Source of the DNA: Zygnema cylindricum
Lineage: Eukaryota > Streptophyta > Zygnematophyceae > Zygnematales > Zygnemataceae
Direction of reading: 5' to 3'
DNA: 64,000 bases
Assembly: GCA_037447655.1 (NCBI GenBank)
Contig: JBBHKE010000259.1
Coordinates: 28,144-92,143 of the forward strand
Under the pieces are notes generated by a model that was given only the letters and a program-made list of their open reading frames with translations, was not told the DNA's origin and did not search any database. Positions 38,231 to 49,748 of this stretch are shown piece by piece. How positions within the stretch are numbered: position 1 is the first letter of the stretch; each line of letters opens with the position of its first letter. The translations under genes and the position numbers were made by a program.

Positions 38231-38430
38231 CGCCTTCACGACAACCGCATTCCCGCTAAATACTGCCGCCACTACCAGATTCAGTACTTCCTCCCTCCCT
38301 CCCTCTCCCTCTCCTTCTCTCTCACTCCACCGCCTTCACTATTATAGCGCTCCCAGTAAAAACTACTGGATTCGATACTTTCTCCCTCCCCCCCTCCCTC
38401 CCTCCCTCTCCCTCTCCCTCACCTTCACTA
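38231..38430 (-). repeat. Three tandem copies of an ALDH exon 3' end
   Basis: The last ~45 bases of the ALDH exon at 38,423-38,576 recur at about 38,331-38,378 and 38,231-38,286, each copy separated by CCCTCT-type repeats with spacing of about 90-100 bp. Translations of the ends are [14 protein letters not shown] (real exon), VVAAVFSGNAVVVK (far copy) and [11 protein letters not shown] (middle copy, three residues deleted). At the splice-donor position the real exon has GT, while both extra copies have GC. Confidence 0.85.
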
Positions 38431-40281
38431 TGACCGCATTCCCTGTAAATACTGCCGCCACTACTGGATTTATGACATTATGGAAGGGATAGTTCCACGG
38501 CACTATGGCTCCCACCACTCCCATGGGATGGTACTCCACTCGAGCCTTCTTGTGGAACATCATCCTTCCCACCGACCTACGATATTTTTTTCGTTCCCAA
38601 AACGAAAGAAAAGAAAAAGAAAAAGAGTTGGTACAGGAATTAGTGTGGATCAGGTGAAAAGTTTTCAAACGAGGATTGGTGCGGGGTTGGGCTGACGGGA
38701 TTTGTCTGACGAGAAGTAGTGTGGATGAGGAATGGAGGGAAAAGTTTTTTGGAAGTAGTGTGGATGATAAATTAACATTTTTAAACGAGAAATAGTGTGG
38801 ATGACGAATCGAGTTGAAACTTTTGGAACAAGAACTAATGTGGATGATAAATTAACCTTTCGAAACAAGAATTAGTGTGGATGGTGAATCGAATTAAAAC
38901 TTCTGGAACAAGAATTAATGCATTGCTCATTATAATGAACTTTAAATAAGTTTTTCCACAAGGTGTTCAATAAATATGACGGCCCCGATCTCAAAGTACG
39001 GAAAATTTATGAGCATAAACGGTTAGAAATTAGATCACATCAACCTAAATTAAGTACACCGTAAAAAGTTATTAAAGATTTACAATAAAATTGTTAGCAT
39101 GGGATTTAAAATTGTTAGTGTGGAGTTTATATCAGTGCTATCAATTCTAATTAAGTTCCAAATGAACCTGAATGAGGCTGATTTTGAACCTTTGAAAGAA
39201 TTGGCATTAAAAAAAAAAAAAAATCAAGGTTTTATCATGATAAGGTTTGATTCGATGGTGATAAGTACCTATTACAGATCTACAGTATACCCTACGAAAA
39301 ATAGAATATGAGGACCCATTTAATATTTTGTTCAACCATCACTATATTACCTGGTGAATTGTTCAATTTTTAAGCAAGTTGACATCGGCTGGTAAAATGT
39401 AATTTATCTATATATATATATATATATATATGAAATATATATATATATATGTGTGTGTACATATATATACATATATTTATACATATTTGTATACATACAA
39501 TGAACCGTAAGGAGCAGTTCATTACTATGAAATAATCGGGAGTGAAGATGATCGAATCGAATTAAAAAAAATTGGAACAAGATCTAGTGTGGATCGAGTT
39601 CAATTTGCAAATGAGGATTGGTCTGGATCAAATTGATTTTTTCCAACAAGAATTAGTGTGGATGGATGAAATTTGAATTTTTAAACAAAAGGAGTTAGTT
39701 TGAAACAAAATTGGTTTTGTACACATTGTAACAACGTTTATGCGGTTTTTGTATTTAAAAACAACATTTTTGGCTTCTTGTGTATACCAATCATAAGATT
39801 GATACTCTTAAGAAAAGTGATGTGACATCCAAAAATGAAAAAAGAGAAGGCCCAAAAAAAAAAAAACCGTTCCCGTGGGAAAAAAAAAAACGTCAAATTT
39901 GTGAAAAAAAACCAAGCAAAATTTCTTGACAAAATCTTAAACTTACCTTTTTTCCGGACGAAGCCATCGCTCTCCTTCACTTAAAAGCCACGAAATTTTT
40001 TCACAAGAGGTAAAAATTTCACCAAATTCAGCGTCAACTTTTGTTTTCCCGGAATCCCGAGAAGCTACACTGAAATTCCCCAAAAAGCATTAAAAAATTA
40101 AAAAAGTCAAAACTCGCAAGGAGAAATATCCCTTTTTGGTCACTTTTGTTCTTAAAAAAAAGCAATACAAAACATAATATATCATGTACTGATTCTAGAG
40201 GGAGACGGAGAGAGAAAGAGACATTGAAACAGAGAGGGAGAGAGGGAGAGACTTTGAAACAGGGAGAGAGAGAAAGAGAAC

Positions 40282-40343
<62 letters not shown>

Positions 40344-41053
40344 GAGAGAGAGAGAGACTCACTAACAAATATCGTCTTGGTTTTCCACAATATACCGTTG
40401 GAGAATTCTCAGAAACAGCCTCCTTTGTGAGAAGGAGCTTTGCGCCCATTTTTTCTGTGCCTCTCTCGCCAGACGAACCTGCTCCCTAACCTGAAAAAGA
40501 GAGACAGAGAGGGAGGGAGGGAGAGAGAGGAAGAGAGAAGACAGATAGGAGAGCAAGAGAGAAAATGGACAGCAAGAGAGAAGGAAAGAGCAAGAGAGGG
40601 AAAGAGAGGGAGAGAGAAAAACTGAAAACTTGACAAAGAAAAGGAAAATCTGACATCAAAACTGCAATTAAACAGAAAAAAATGACATAGAAACTGAAAA
40701 TCCGCAAGGAAATTGGAAAATTTGAAAGAGAAATACACCAAAAATCACGATGGACATCAAAACTGAAACCTCAAGACCTTTTCAAACAACCAAAAAAGGT
40801 ACATTTACCAAAGGGAAAGGTCAATTAAATAACGAGAAAAGGTGAATTTAGGACGCCCTCCTTTGTATAATTTTTCCTTATGTTTATTTTCTTTTTCTTT
40901 ACGTTTATTTTTGATCTTTTGAAAAAGAAAAGTACTAAAATAGTGTGGACTCACATCCTCCGGTTTCATGACCGGCATAAATCCAAGATATTCCAAAGAA
41001 GCCGGATCATAACAATTAATTCGATCTCCTTTCTGAGAATTTTGTTTTGGAAC
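38423..41053 (-). CDS. ALDH22A1: Aldehyde dehydrogenase ALDH22A1-like, N-terminal half
   Basis: Four minus-strand exons fit together by splice phase: 41,053-40,955 (33 codons), 40,490-40,363, 40,069-39,947 and 38,576-38,423. All have AG acceptors and GTGAGT, GTGAGT, GTAAGT and GTGAGG donors. The joined product reads as the N-terminal NAD-binding half of the plant ALDH22A1 family, with landmarks [41 protein letters not shown] and the ALDH signature [13 protein letters not shown]. Family members are single, membrane-anchored plant aldehyde dehydrogenases that oxidise aldehydes with NAD(P). The first exon (membrane anchor) is not found to the right. The exons with the glycine-rich NAD loop, catalytic Glu and Cys should lie left of 38,423, but the retrotransposon array starts there. 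The gene is either truncated or has an intron longer than this window. Arabidopsis ALDH22A1 is about 600 residues; about 170 are seen here. Confidence 0.88.
38577..39946 (-). other. ALDH intron with TA/TG microsatellite
   Basis: The longest of the visible ALDH introns (1,370 bp). It holds an AT/TG microsatellite at 39,407-39,485 and many repeats of a TAGTGTGGAT word (for example near 38,719, 38,758, 38,797, 38,840, 38,873). No exon is seen inside. Confidence 0.65.
40262..40362. repeat. GA/CT microsatellite at an ALDH splice donor
   Basis: A (GA)n tract on the plus strand (CT on the sense strand) starts only a few bases inside the intron after the donor at 40,362. A second GA-rich tract (40,495-40,625) flanks the acceptor side of the same exon, so this exon is sandwiched between pyrimidine-rich intron ends. 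Confidence 0.85.
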
Positions 41054-43013
41054 CTGAAGAAAAATAAGTAAAAGAGAGAACAAAAAAGCCCCCGGGAGAA
41101 AAAATAAATAAACGAGAAAATAAAAAAAGCTAACTGTTAGAAAGAAAAAAAAAACAAAAAAGATAAGCGTCCGAAAGAACATAGATCATCATCCCATATT
41201 TTCTATTTTTTAGGCAAAAGGTTAAGTTTACAGGACATTTGAACTCACATTTTAAACCAGAAATAGTGTGGATTTATTTAAAATTCCTCCAATGACCAAC
41301 AAACTTATTGCTCAAATAAATAGGCTAATTAAACAATTTGTCCATTAATTTCCTTTATTCATCCATTTCATTAATACAACCACCTATCCATTAATTATTC
41401 AAACAAGCATCAAAACCTTTCAATTTCGTAGTAATCCACACTAATTTTGGGTTCAAATACAATTCAAAATACATTATACACCACCTCAATTTATGTTGAC
41501 ATATAAAATTGCAAAAGTTTGTTCCTCTTTCAAAAATAATGTCAAAGTGAATCGGTGATGGAATGTATCGAGAATTTTAAGAAATTTGATCAAAAAAAAA
41601 AAAAAAAATGTGTTTTGGTTATAAGAAATTAAATGAGTTTGTAATTGAAAAAAAAAGGGTTGAAATGGTGAAAAGTGACAAATGTAACGAGAGAAAAACT
41701 TAATGCGCAAACCAAATAAAAAAAAGGAAGGAGGTTGGTAAAACAAAAATAAAATGATTACTAGCGATACATATTATACACTCATAATTAAGCATAATTA
41801 AAGAAAAAAAGGGGTACAAAGGGGATTTTCTCACAAAAATGTAACGATTCTCAACGGTCAATTGTTGCTTATCCAAAACTGACAAAAAGGGACGAAACGA
41901 ACAAAAAAAAACAAAAAAAAACGAAAAAAATAACATCAACAATAATAACAAAAAAAAGGAACTAAATTAAGTCTTAGAAAACATTTAACAAAAATACAAC
42001 CTAAGATCTTTTGGAAAAAGAAAAATAAAAATGGATCCTTCCAATCATGATAAAATTAAAAAAAAAAAATCAAATAATTCAAAGTCAGACCATTGAATTT
42101 TTTTTTTGGACAACCAACAAAGAGAAAAAAAATAAAAAAAAACCTAACATTATATAGTGTTTGTAAATTCTTTTTTAGAGTCTGTAATTTTAGTTTTTGA
42201 GGTTTTTTAGTTTTAACAACTCTATAAATCTTTCAAGGCTTCCAAAAAAATTATTTTATTTTTGGGTTCTTTCAGATTTTCCGTTTTCAACTTGGGATTG
42301 TTACATTTTTAATTCAAAAAAAAAATCTTTTGAAATGAATTTTTTTTTTCTGCTTCTTATAAAACAATTGCAAAATATGAAGAAAATTTGCTGACGTCAG
42401 GTTCCAAAATTCTCCCGCTTCTAAGATAATTCTCCAAAAAAAAGTCGTACGAAACACGGAGGTACATCCGCACGGAATTATCAGTACGGAAAAGGGAAGA
42501 CTCTAGGGTATTTTTTGGGTTTTTAAGGCTTTTTAGGTTTTCCAGGGATTTTAGGGTTTTTTAGGGGTTTTAGGGTTTTTTAGGTATTTTAGGTTGTACG
42601 GACAAACCTTTGGACGTGTCGACAACAAGGAGAGGCGCGTGTCCCTCGTCGAATGACACGTGGCGTATTATTAGCCATAGAAGGATAAGTATGGGAACGG
42701 CAGCCATGGCTGCCGACAGCAGCCATGGCGAAAGGAGAGGCTGCCACATGGCAGAAGATTAACAGAAAGGACAAAACAACCAACGTATTTGGTCTGCAGA
42801 AACAGACCTCTAGGTACAGTTAACTGACGTCCGTACAGTTTTTTTTTACCTGCTCCAGGAAAAAAAGTGCCTCGAATTGCTATTTCTCGAATCCGTACAT
42901 TCACCGACGTCTCCGGCTTCTTTTTTTGTACTATCCGCACGTGCGAATCGATATTGTATGGTACAGTAACACGTGGTGGATAATCGCGCCCTTCCATTTT
43001 TGCAGATTCTGTA
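41054..43013. other. AT-rich stretch; expected ALDH first exon not found
   Basis: A/T homopolymer-rich sequence with short frames only. The region is where the N-terminal membrane-anchor exon of ALDH22A1 would be expected, on the minus strand. I found no frame with a hydrophobic start leading to the acceptor at 41,053. From 42,490 repeats of TTTTAGGG(T)TTT occur. Confidence 0.35.
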
Positions 43014-43021
43014 GTGGTTTG

Positions 43022-43404
43022 TAGTGTTGGGTATCGAGGACCACTTGCCGATATTCGATATGTACCGAATTTTAGGTACCCGATAATCGATATATCGCTT
43101 CGATATATCAATTATTGAAATATCGCGATATATCGCCGATATATCGTATCGACGAATATATCGAAAATGAAAATTTAAATTTTTTTTTTCAAACCCCTGG
43201 CTCGGAAGCTAAAATTTCCGATACGATTTTCCGATACATTTTCGATCCGATTTCATACTCTCAGCATGCAACAATTTTTGCGATATATATCGCGATAATT
43301 TATGTTGGTCCCGGTACGATATATCGAGGAATCTATTCGATCGATATTCGATATATTGAATATCAAAATTATCGCGATATGAAACTACCCGATACCCAAC
43401 ACTA
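43022..43404. mobile_element. hAT MITE V1 with perfect 8-bp target duplication
   Basis: The ends TAGTGTTGGGTATCG (43,022) and CGATACCCAACACTA (43,404) are perfect inverted repeats. The eight bases GTGGTTTG stand on both sides (43,014-43,021 and 43,405-43,412), the hallmark of hAT insertion. The 383-bp interior is crowded with ATATCG/CGATAT words in both orientations and has no transposase. Confidence 0.93.
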
Positions 43405-43412
43405 GTGGTTTG

Positions 43413-44052
43413 TATAGTTTCGCTCCTTTTCGTACAGTTTTTCGTACATAATTAGATGGTGAGATCCGTACATGTATCAACTTGTACTCTTGTAGGCGCT
43501 GCGCACGTATTCGTTGTGTCTTTTTTTTTTTTTTTTTTTGGTTTTTTTTTTTTTTTTTTTTTTGGTTTTTTTATTTTTTCGCTTTTACTTTTTGTTGTGA
43601 AATTTCGTAGTGTGGCGTAAAAATATCGTACAAACATTCTCCCGGTACGGAACTTCGATATGTATCGCCGATATATGCGTGCGGCACATCGAGCAGCGAT
43701 ATCTCGCCGATCATTTGGTACATTTTTTACTACCTACCTCCCCTTCCCGCACCTCTCGCCCCTCTCCCCTCTCCCTTCTCTCCTCTCCCTCTCCCCACAG
43801 TCCTCTTCTATTTCTCCTCTTTTTGGGGAGGGAGGGAGGGAGGAACTTTAGAAGTGGATAAAACTAGGTAAAAGTTGATTTTTTTAATCGATAAATGATC
43901 AAGGAGTGGTTGTAACTCTAGTTGAAAGGAGTGGTTTTTAAATGTGATATATATGAATTAGTGTTATCACACTAATTTCATTCACGCTAGGGTGAAGGTA
44001 ATAAGGTGTATTTGTATGCGATTTCGGTATTTCAATTTTTAGGCCTTTAATC
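43413..44052. other. Homopolymers, CT microsatellite and repeat S copy 1
   Basis: Contains T/A homopolymers (43,519-43,580) and a CT microsatellite (43,738-43,800). About 190 bp (43,840-44,035) recur in inverted orientation at 61,255-61,480. Shared words include TTTAGAAGTGGATAAAAC, AGGAGTGGTTGTAACTCTAG and CGATTTCGGTATTTC. No gene is seen. Confidence 0.6.
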
Positions 44053-45612
44053 CATAGTTCAAAAGTAGGCGTTTTTATGGTAGGCCTTTGGTAGGTGCAC
44101 AAAACTTGGCACAAAACTCACGCAGAGTAGGCATACTGTATGTGTGTGTGTTTGTGCACACTTTTGTATGAAGGTACGAATCTGTCGTATAATCATAGAA
44201 CAGCGCATGCCGCTATACGAAATTTCAGCACACTGACACAGCATAAGATGAGTTGTGTTATGGGCTTTTCATGTGATCTTCTTGCATCGCTACTTTGATC
44301 AGCGATCGTCCGATCGTCCGAATCGGACGGTTAAAATAAAAAATACCTCAAAACTCACAGATTTTATTTTTTTTGTCCGAATGTTTTTCAAAATTTAGAC
44401 ATGACATTTAATTTGAAACTTTGAGACCTCCATAAGTCCTCAGAGTCGACAGCTTCCAAGAAGTCTCTAGGATAACCCTGACCCCTTTGTGTTTCAGCAA
44501 GAATTACTGCCACCCGGGCAAACAAAAACTCTAACCACCTTCACCCTTGTGAATGCAAGACTCCCCTGAGTCGATAGCAAAAAGAATCTCTGAATTTGCT
44601 CCTCTGAGCAGTAAGTTATGGAGGGTCAAAGTTGACTTTTTCTACAAAAGCTCTATGGGAGAGAGGGTCATATCTACCAATTCTTCCTAAGTCCTATCTC
44701 TCTCACAAACTCTATCTACTGATGTACGGACCAATCATATTACTCCTCCGTACACAAAAGTACAGCTGCCGGTGTACTTTATGTACGAATACTGTACGAC
44801 ATGTCCGAAATGTCGACACGTGGTATATCCGGATTCGCTCCCTTAATCCCTGGGGATGCCGCGATCCAATGTCTTTTTGCCACGTGTCATCCGATGTGGC
44901 GATGACCACAAACCGCCGAAATCCTCTTCCGCGATCTCGGCATTCATTCCGGCTGTCCGATTAAATGCATATTTAATCGCAGCCGTAATAAATACCTGCG
45001 CGGTATTCGTTTCGCTATCGAAACAAATGCGCGGTACTTGTTTTTTGTCCGTACTTTTAATCCGTACTTTTACATAACTGGATCTATGTATACCGTTCGC
45101 AGTTGTAGTTAAATGATTTATCCAACGTAATTATATATAAATAATTATCAAACATTGTCCTATGTATCGTTGGATTTAGACTTAACGGTTAGGACTACCG
45201 GCTACCAGCTATCTACCATTCCGTAGGTACTAGGATCAAATCATGGTTCTAACTCCATTCCTTTTAGTAAATAAACTAATCAATTTCCTGTAAATCTCTA
45301 GATAGCCTAGGCAGCCATGGCTCTAGCTTCCACTCCAACTTCCCAGTGACTATGACAAGTGTGGGAGTTGGAGAGAGAAGTTAGAGATAGACTGCCTTGG
45401 CTTCTTTCTGTATTTTAATTTAGACCTAGAAAATACTTAAAAAGGAACCATTAATTTCTAGATAATTCTCCATCGATCGATGTGCAACTCAACCCTGTTA
45501 CAATTTTTTTTCATTTTGCGACCAAAACAATAAGGGTCTTAAGGTCATATTGTATGTTTTACATACAATAGGCATATTGTATAGGCCCACTTTCACCTAC
45601 TTTTGAACTATG
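44053..45612 (+). mobile_element. hAT-like MITE Y2, split by a solo LTR
   Basis: The ends CATAGTTCAAAAGTAGG (44,053) and CCTACTTTTGAACTATG-type (45,612) are inverted repeats. Possible 8-bp target duplication CTTTAATC/CTCTAAGC has two mismatches, consistent with age. The body is colinear with Y4 but is interrupted from 44,414 to 45,462 by a family L LTR. Non-coding. Confidence 0.82.
44414..45462 (-). mobile_element. Solo LTR of family L nested in Y2
   Basis: About 1,049 bp match the LTR of element M (18,692-20,020) in the same orientation. It lies between two copies of TAATT (44,409-44,413 and 45,463-45,467), the 5-bp duplication expected for LTR retrotransposons. The uninterrupted Y4 copy at about 50,880 gives the empty site (TTTAATTCTC). 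No internal region remains, so this is a solo LTR formed by LTR-LTR recombination. One end reads AGA where the family has ACA. Confidence 0.85.
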
Positions 45613-45622
45613 CTCTAAGCAT

Positions 45623-46174
45623 ATACATCGTTAATCGCTATTAGAGTATATAACGCCAATTCGGTGCCATTTAAAAAAAAAAAAAACCTGAAATACAACC
45701 CATAATTTTATTTTTTTCCATTTTTATAATTAGGTTTTTTTTTCAATTAGCGTTAATAAAGAAAGTACACTGCGATAGAAATAGTGTGGCGTACGGACAG
45801 GGAATATTCGTACGAAATGGTACACTTTGAATTACAAAAGCATAAAAAGACACTTAACATTATTCAGCACACATGTGAATGTGCACTCGAAGAAAGAGAC
45901 ACAAACTCAGTGACAAAAATCACGTTTTCAAATGTTCGTCCTTCGACCGTGTGAACAGCGCGATGGCGTACGAATTGTCAGATTCTGTACGGCTACACAG
46001 ATTAATGCAGACATCGAAAGGACGGGTATTTATTATTTAGGACAACCCAAATTACAGTTAGGGATTAATTAGTATATATATTTAAAAAAAAAAAAATACC
46101 GATTTGTGTTAATAACACTCATTTTTTTTTACGTTATTTATTCCTTTACTCTAATAGCGATTGACGATGTACTG
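45623..46174 (-). mobile_element. MITE X3, left arm of a large palindrome
   Basis: It ends in X-family inverted repeats (TACATCGTTAATCGCTATTAG at the left, GCGATTGACGATGTACTG at 46,174). The interior is the reverse complement of X4 and X5, sharing the segment TTAGGGATTAATTAGTATA and CGTACGAATTGTCAGATT. Non-coding. Confidence 0.82.
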
Positions 46175-46712
46175 TACACCGTCAATCGCTATTAGAGTAA
46201 AGGGAATAAATAGCGTAAAAAAAAATATTATTAACACTAATCGGGATTTTTTTTTTTTTTAAATATATATACTAATTAATCCCTAACTGTAATTTGGGTT
46301 GTCTTGAATAATAAATACCCGCCCTTCCGCCCTTTCGATGTTTACAGTAATATGTGTACCCATACAAAATCTGACAATTCGTACGCCGTCGCGCTGTTCA
46401 CACGGTCAACCGACGAACATATGAGAACGTGATTTTTGTTGACGAGTTTGCGCCTCTTTTATCCAGTGCACATTCACATGTGTGCGCAATAATGTTAAGT
46501 GTCTTTTTATGCCTTTATACTTTAAAAAGTACCATTTCGTACGAAAATACCCTGTTCGTACGCCACACTATTTCCATCGCAATGTACTTCCATTATTAAC
46601 GATAATTGAAAAAAAACCCTAATTATAATTATGGATTGTATTCCAGGTTTTTTTTTTTTTTGAAAAGGGCACTGAATTAGCGTTATTTATTCTAATAGCG
46701 ATTGGCGGTGTA
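46175..46712 (+). mobile_element. MITE X4, right arm of a large palindrome
   Basis: It begins TACACCGTCAATCGC immediately after the last base of X3 and ends GCGATTGGCGGTG. The interior matches X5 (51,183-51,740) in the same orientation and X3 in opposite orientation. The first bases CAG of the terminus are missing, so X3 and X4 share one TA. Confidence 0.82.
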
Positions 46713-47186
46713 GTTGTTCAAAACGCATTTTACGCACGATTGAAAACGCGCGTACAATACGTAGAAACCGGAGAGGTCGATTTGAAAAAGTCATAAAAAT
46801 CGTTAATGATTTTTTGTCCGTACAATTTTGTACATGTTAAAAAATGAATTAAACATGTACCGCAGTATGTACGTTTTTCGTACAATTTCCGTCTCTTTTC
46901 GTCATAGTCTGTACATTTTTGGTACAATTTCATACATTTCCCGTAAAATTTCTATTCACTTTACCGGACCAAAAATACTACGAAGTGCAACGCGTCTTTT
47001 CGTCAGATTCGTACATTTATTGTACAAACCGTACACTACCTTATAATGCCGTACAGTTTCCGTAAATTTACCGTTCAGTTTATCAGACAGAAAGTACATC
47101 GCGTTTTTTTGCGATTTTTTTAAAAGTCTCGTACAATACGTAGAAACTTGGAAAAAATTAAAAAAACCGTGCGATTTGAACAACTA
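46709..47186 (+). mobile_element. MITE Z0, oldest Z-family copy
   Basis: It runs from TGTAGTTGTTCAAA to ATTTGAACAACTA, ends related to those of Z1-Z4, and is 478 bp long like Z1 and Z3. The interior has many GTACA and CCGTAC words. It abuts the end of X4 and has no visible target duplication. Confidence 0.65.
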
Positions 47187-47484
47187 GGCCGCTAATCATT
47201 AGGCGGTCCCAATAAACATGCGGAGACGCCTATTTATAGTGTTTACTGGCACGTCGTTCCATTATGTTCGGTCAGTAAAAAACGTTTCTCAATTATGATT
47301 GGCGCCGCGTAGGTTAAAGTCCAAAATTTTCCAGAAATCGTACGTAGTATGCCGAACATAAATATCGGTTGAGGATCGTGAGCATGCCGATATGAAGAAT
47401 TCATCAAACTAAAAAAAAGCGACCTATTCATGACTCGATTAAGGTACGACAAGAATGATTACGCATTTTGATAGGTATTTGTAC
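47187..47484. other. No gene; short segment also found at 61,133
   Basis: About 300 bp between Z0 and Y3. A ~40-bp stretch around 47,355-47,395 (AACATAAATATCGGTTGAGG and on) recurs inverted at 61,133-61,175, so both places share another unclassified repeat. Confidence 0.4.
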
Positions 47485-47737
47485 CATAGTTCAAAAGTAG
47501 GCGTTTTTATGGTAGGCCTTTGGTCGGCGCCTTTATCGTAAGTCATTAAGTTGTGTTATGGGCTTTTCATGTGATCTTCTTAGATCGCTACTTTGATCAG
47601 CGACCGTCCGATCTTCCGAATCTGACGGTTTAAATAAAACATTTTGGTCCGAATGTTTTAATTGGTCCAATTTTTCGTCCGAGTGTTTAAATTTGTCCGA
47701 ATAGGTCCGAAAACAATATGGGTCTTATGGTCACATT

Positions 47738-48215
47738 CATAGTTGTTCAAATCGTGCGATTTTTTCCTTTTTTCCGATTAAACGTATAATTCGTGATTTT
47801 TGAATAAATCGGAAAAAAACGCGATTTACTTTCTGTCTGGAAAACTGAACAACTAATTTACGGTAACTGTACGGTATTTTACGATTTCTGTACAGTTTTA
47901 TACGGTAAATGTACGGGATTTGGCGAAAAGATACGCTGCACTTCGTCGTACTTTCTGTCCGGTAAACTGAACATAAATTTTACGAAAATGTACGGATTTT
48001 TCCAAATTTGTACGGACTAAATCTAAAAGATACGTAAAATGTACGAAAAATGTACAAACTACGGTATATGTGAAATTTATTTTTGTTTTGGTACGGAATA
48101 GTACGGACGAAAATTCATTAACAATATTTACGATTTTTTTAAAAGGTTCGATGCGTTTGTTACGTGTAATTCGCTGCGATTAAATCGTTCGTACTAAACA
48201 CCTTGAACAACTATG
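47738..48215 (+). mobile_element. hAT-like MITE Z1 inserted in Y3
   Basis: This 478-bp element has ends CATAGTTGTTCAAATCG and CTTGAACAACTATG, flanked by GTCACATT/GTCATATT (8 bp, one difference). The interior carries repeated TGTACGG/TACGG words spaced every 10-20 bp, typical in form of subterminal transposase-binding repeats. Non-coding. Confidence 0.87.
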
Positions 48216-48258
48216 GTCATATTGTATGTTTTGCATACAATATGCATATTGTATGGGC

Positions 48259-49714
48259 CATATTTGTTCATATCCCACGAGTTTTTCTTTTTTTCCGATT
48301 GAAACGTATAATTCGTGACTTTTGAAAAAATCGTAAAAAAACGTGTACTGTAAACTGAAACTGAAAATTTACAGAAAACCTGTAAACAAATTACTATAAC
48401 TGTACATTTTTTTACGGATATGTACGGCATAAAACGGGATATATGCGTCGTACTTATTGGTACTTTATTTTCAGTGAACTGAACAGAAATACCACACAGT
48501 TGTACGTTATATAATCGAAAATGTACGGACATTTTCGAAAAGAGACGTTGAACGCCACAATAATTTCGCGCGTTCAGTTTGAAATTTGTACGGGCGTCTT
48601 CTTCATTTTTTTTTGAAAGAAGACGACATGGAACATTGAAAAAGAAACCGCGAGGAAGCCGCTTCCCCATAGAGATAGACGAAAAAGATGTATTTTTTTT
48701 TTATTAATGTGATTGATCTTTTTTAAATATCTTGTTTTTCTATGTCGTGCAAATTGCTGAATGTGAAAATTGTCATTTGTTCTTGGACTATAAATTTTTT
48801 TTTTGAGTAATGCGCTGTCTGCGAGTTAGAGAAAGAAGGCAAACAGAAGGCGGCCATGTGTGTCTATCAGGTAGGCTCGGTCAGACGAAATTTCATAAAA
48901 ATTTTCATTTGTGGCATTCGGACTTGGGTATGTGAAGTGCGTAGCATACCCTAAGGCGAACGATTAGGCTACCAGTTGGTGGAGAAGTTTCGATTCTAGC
49001 GAAGAGTGTGATAACTATATAAAAAGTTTCCTTTTTTACCGCTCATTTAACGGGAAAAACTTGCAAACTGCGTTATATGTACTAGTTTTTTGTTTTTTTA
49101 TGTACGGAATAGTACGGAAGGAAATTCATTAACTATTTTTTGCGATTTGATCAAAAGGTTCAATGCGTTTGTTACGTATAATTCGTCGCGTACGGTACGT
49201 TCGCACTAATCGCCGTGAACCATAGTTGTTCAAATCGCGCGATTTTTTCCTTTTTTCCGATTAAAACGTATAATTGTGACTTTTGAATAAATCGGAAAAA
49301 AACGCGATGTACTTTCTGTCTGGTAAACTGAACGGCTAATTCATGGAAACTGTACGGTATTTTACGATAGCTGTACGGTTTTGTACGGTAAATGTACGGA
49401 ATCTGACGAAAAGATACGTTGCTCTTCGTAGTACTTTCTGTCCGGTAGATTGAACAGAAATTTTACGGAATGTACGGAATTGTACCAAAAATGTACGGAC
49501 TATGACGAAAAGATACGGAAAATGTACGAAAATGGTACAAAGCGGTATATGTGAAATTTATTTTTGTTTACATGTACGGAATAGTACGGACGAAAATTCA
49601 TTAACGATTTTTACGATTTTTTCAAAAGGTTCAATGCGTTTGTTACGTATAATTCGTCGCGATGAAATCGTTCGCACTAAACGCCGTGAACAACTATGCC
49701 GTGAACAAACTATG
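48259..49714 (+). mobile_element. hAT-like MITE Z2 inserted in Y3, itself interrupted
   Basis: The ends CATATTTGTTCATATC and GTGAACAAACTATG are flanked by a perfect GTATGGGC duplication (48,251-48,258 and 49,715-49,722). It contains Z3 near its right end. A ~500-bp stretch (about 48,555-49,060) without similarity to other Z copies includes a purine-rich, possibly host-derived segment near 48,820-48,870. Confidence 0.82.
49221..49698 (+). mobile_element. hAT-like MITE Z3 inserted in the end of Z2
   Basis: This 478-bp element has ends CATAGTTGTTCAAATCGC and CGTGAACAACTATG, with a perfect 8-bp duplication CCGTGAAC (49,213-49,220 and 49,699-49,706). The target is the terminal inverted repeat of Z2 itself. 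Closely related to Z1 in length and order of motifs. Confidence 0.92.
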
Positions 49715-49748
49715 GTATGGGCCTACTTTCACCTACTTTTGAACTATT

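Larger units (their letters stand above)
47485..49748 (+). mobile_element. hAT-like MITE Y3 containing three Z elements
   Basis: It starts CATAGTTCAAAAGTAGG and ends CTACTTTTGAACTATT, flanked by ATTTGTAC/ATTCGTAC, an 8-bp duplication with one difference. Its own sequence totals about 330 bp. The rest is Z1 (47,738-48,215), Z2 (48,259-49,714) and Z3 inside Z2. Confidence 0.82.

Noticed and set aside
37937-38350. Long Pro-rich minus-strand and Gly-rich plus-strand frames
   Set aside because: Produced by the G run and GA/CT repeats; the only real coding trace here is the ALDH exon-tail copies.
48194-48670. 158-codon minus-strand frame as a gene
   Set aside because: It spans parts of two different MITEs (Z1 end, Y3, Z2), so the frame is fortuitous.
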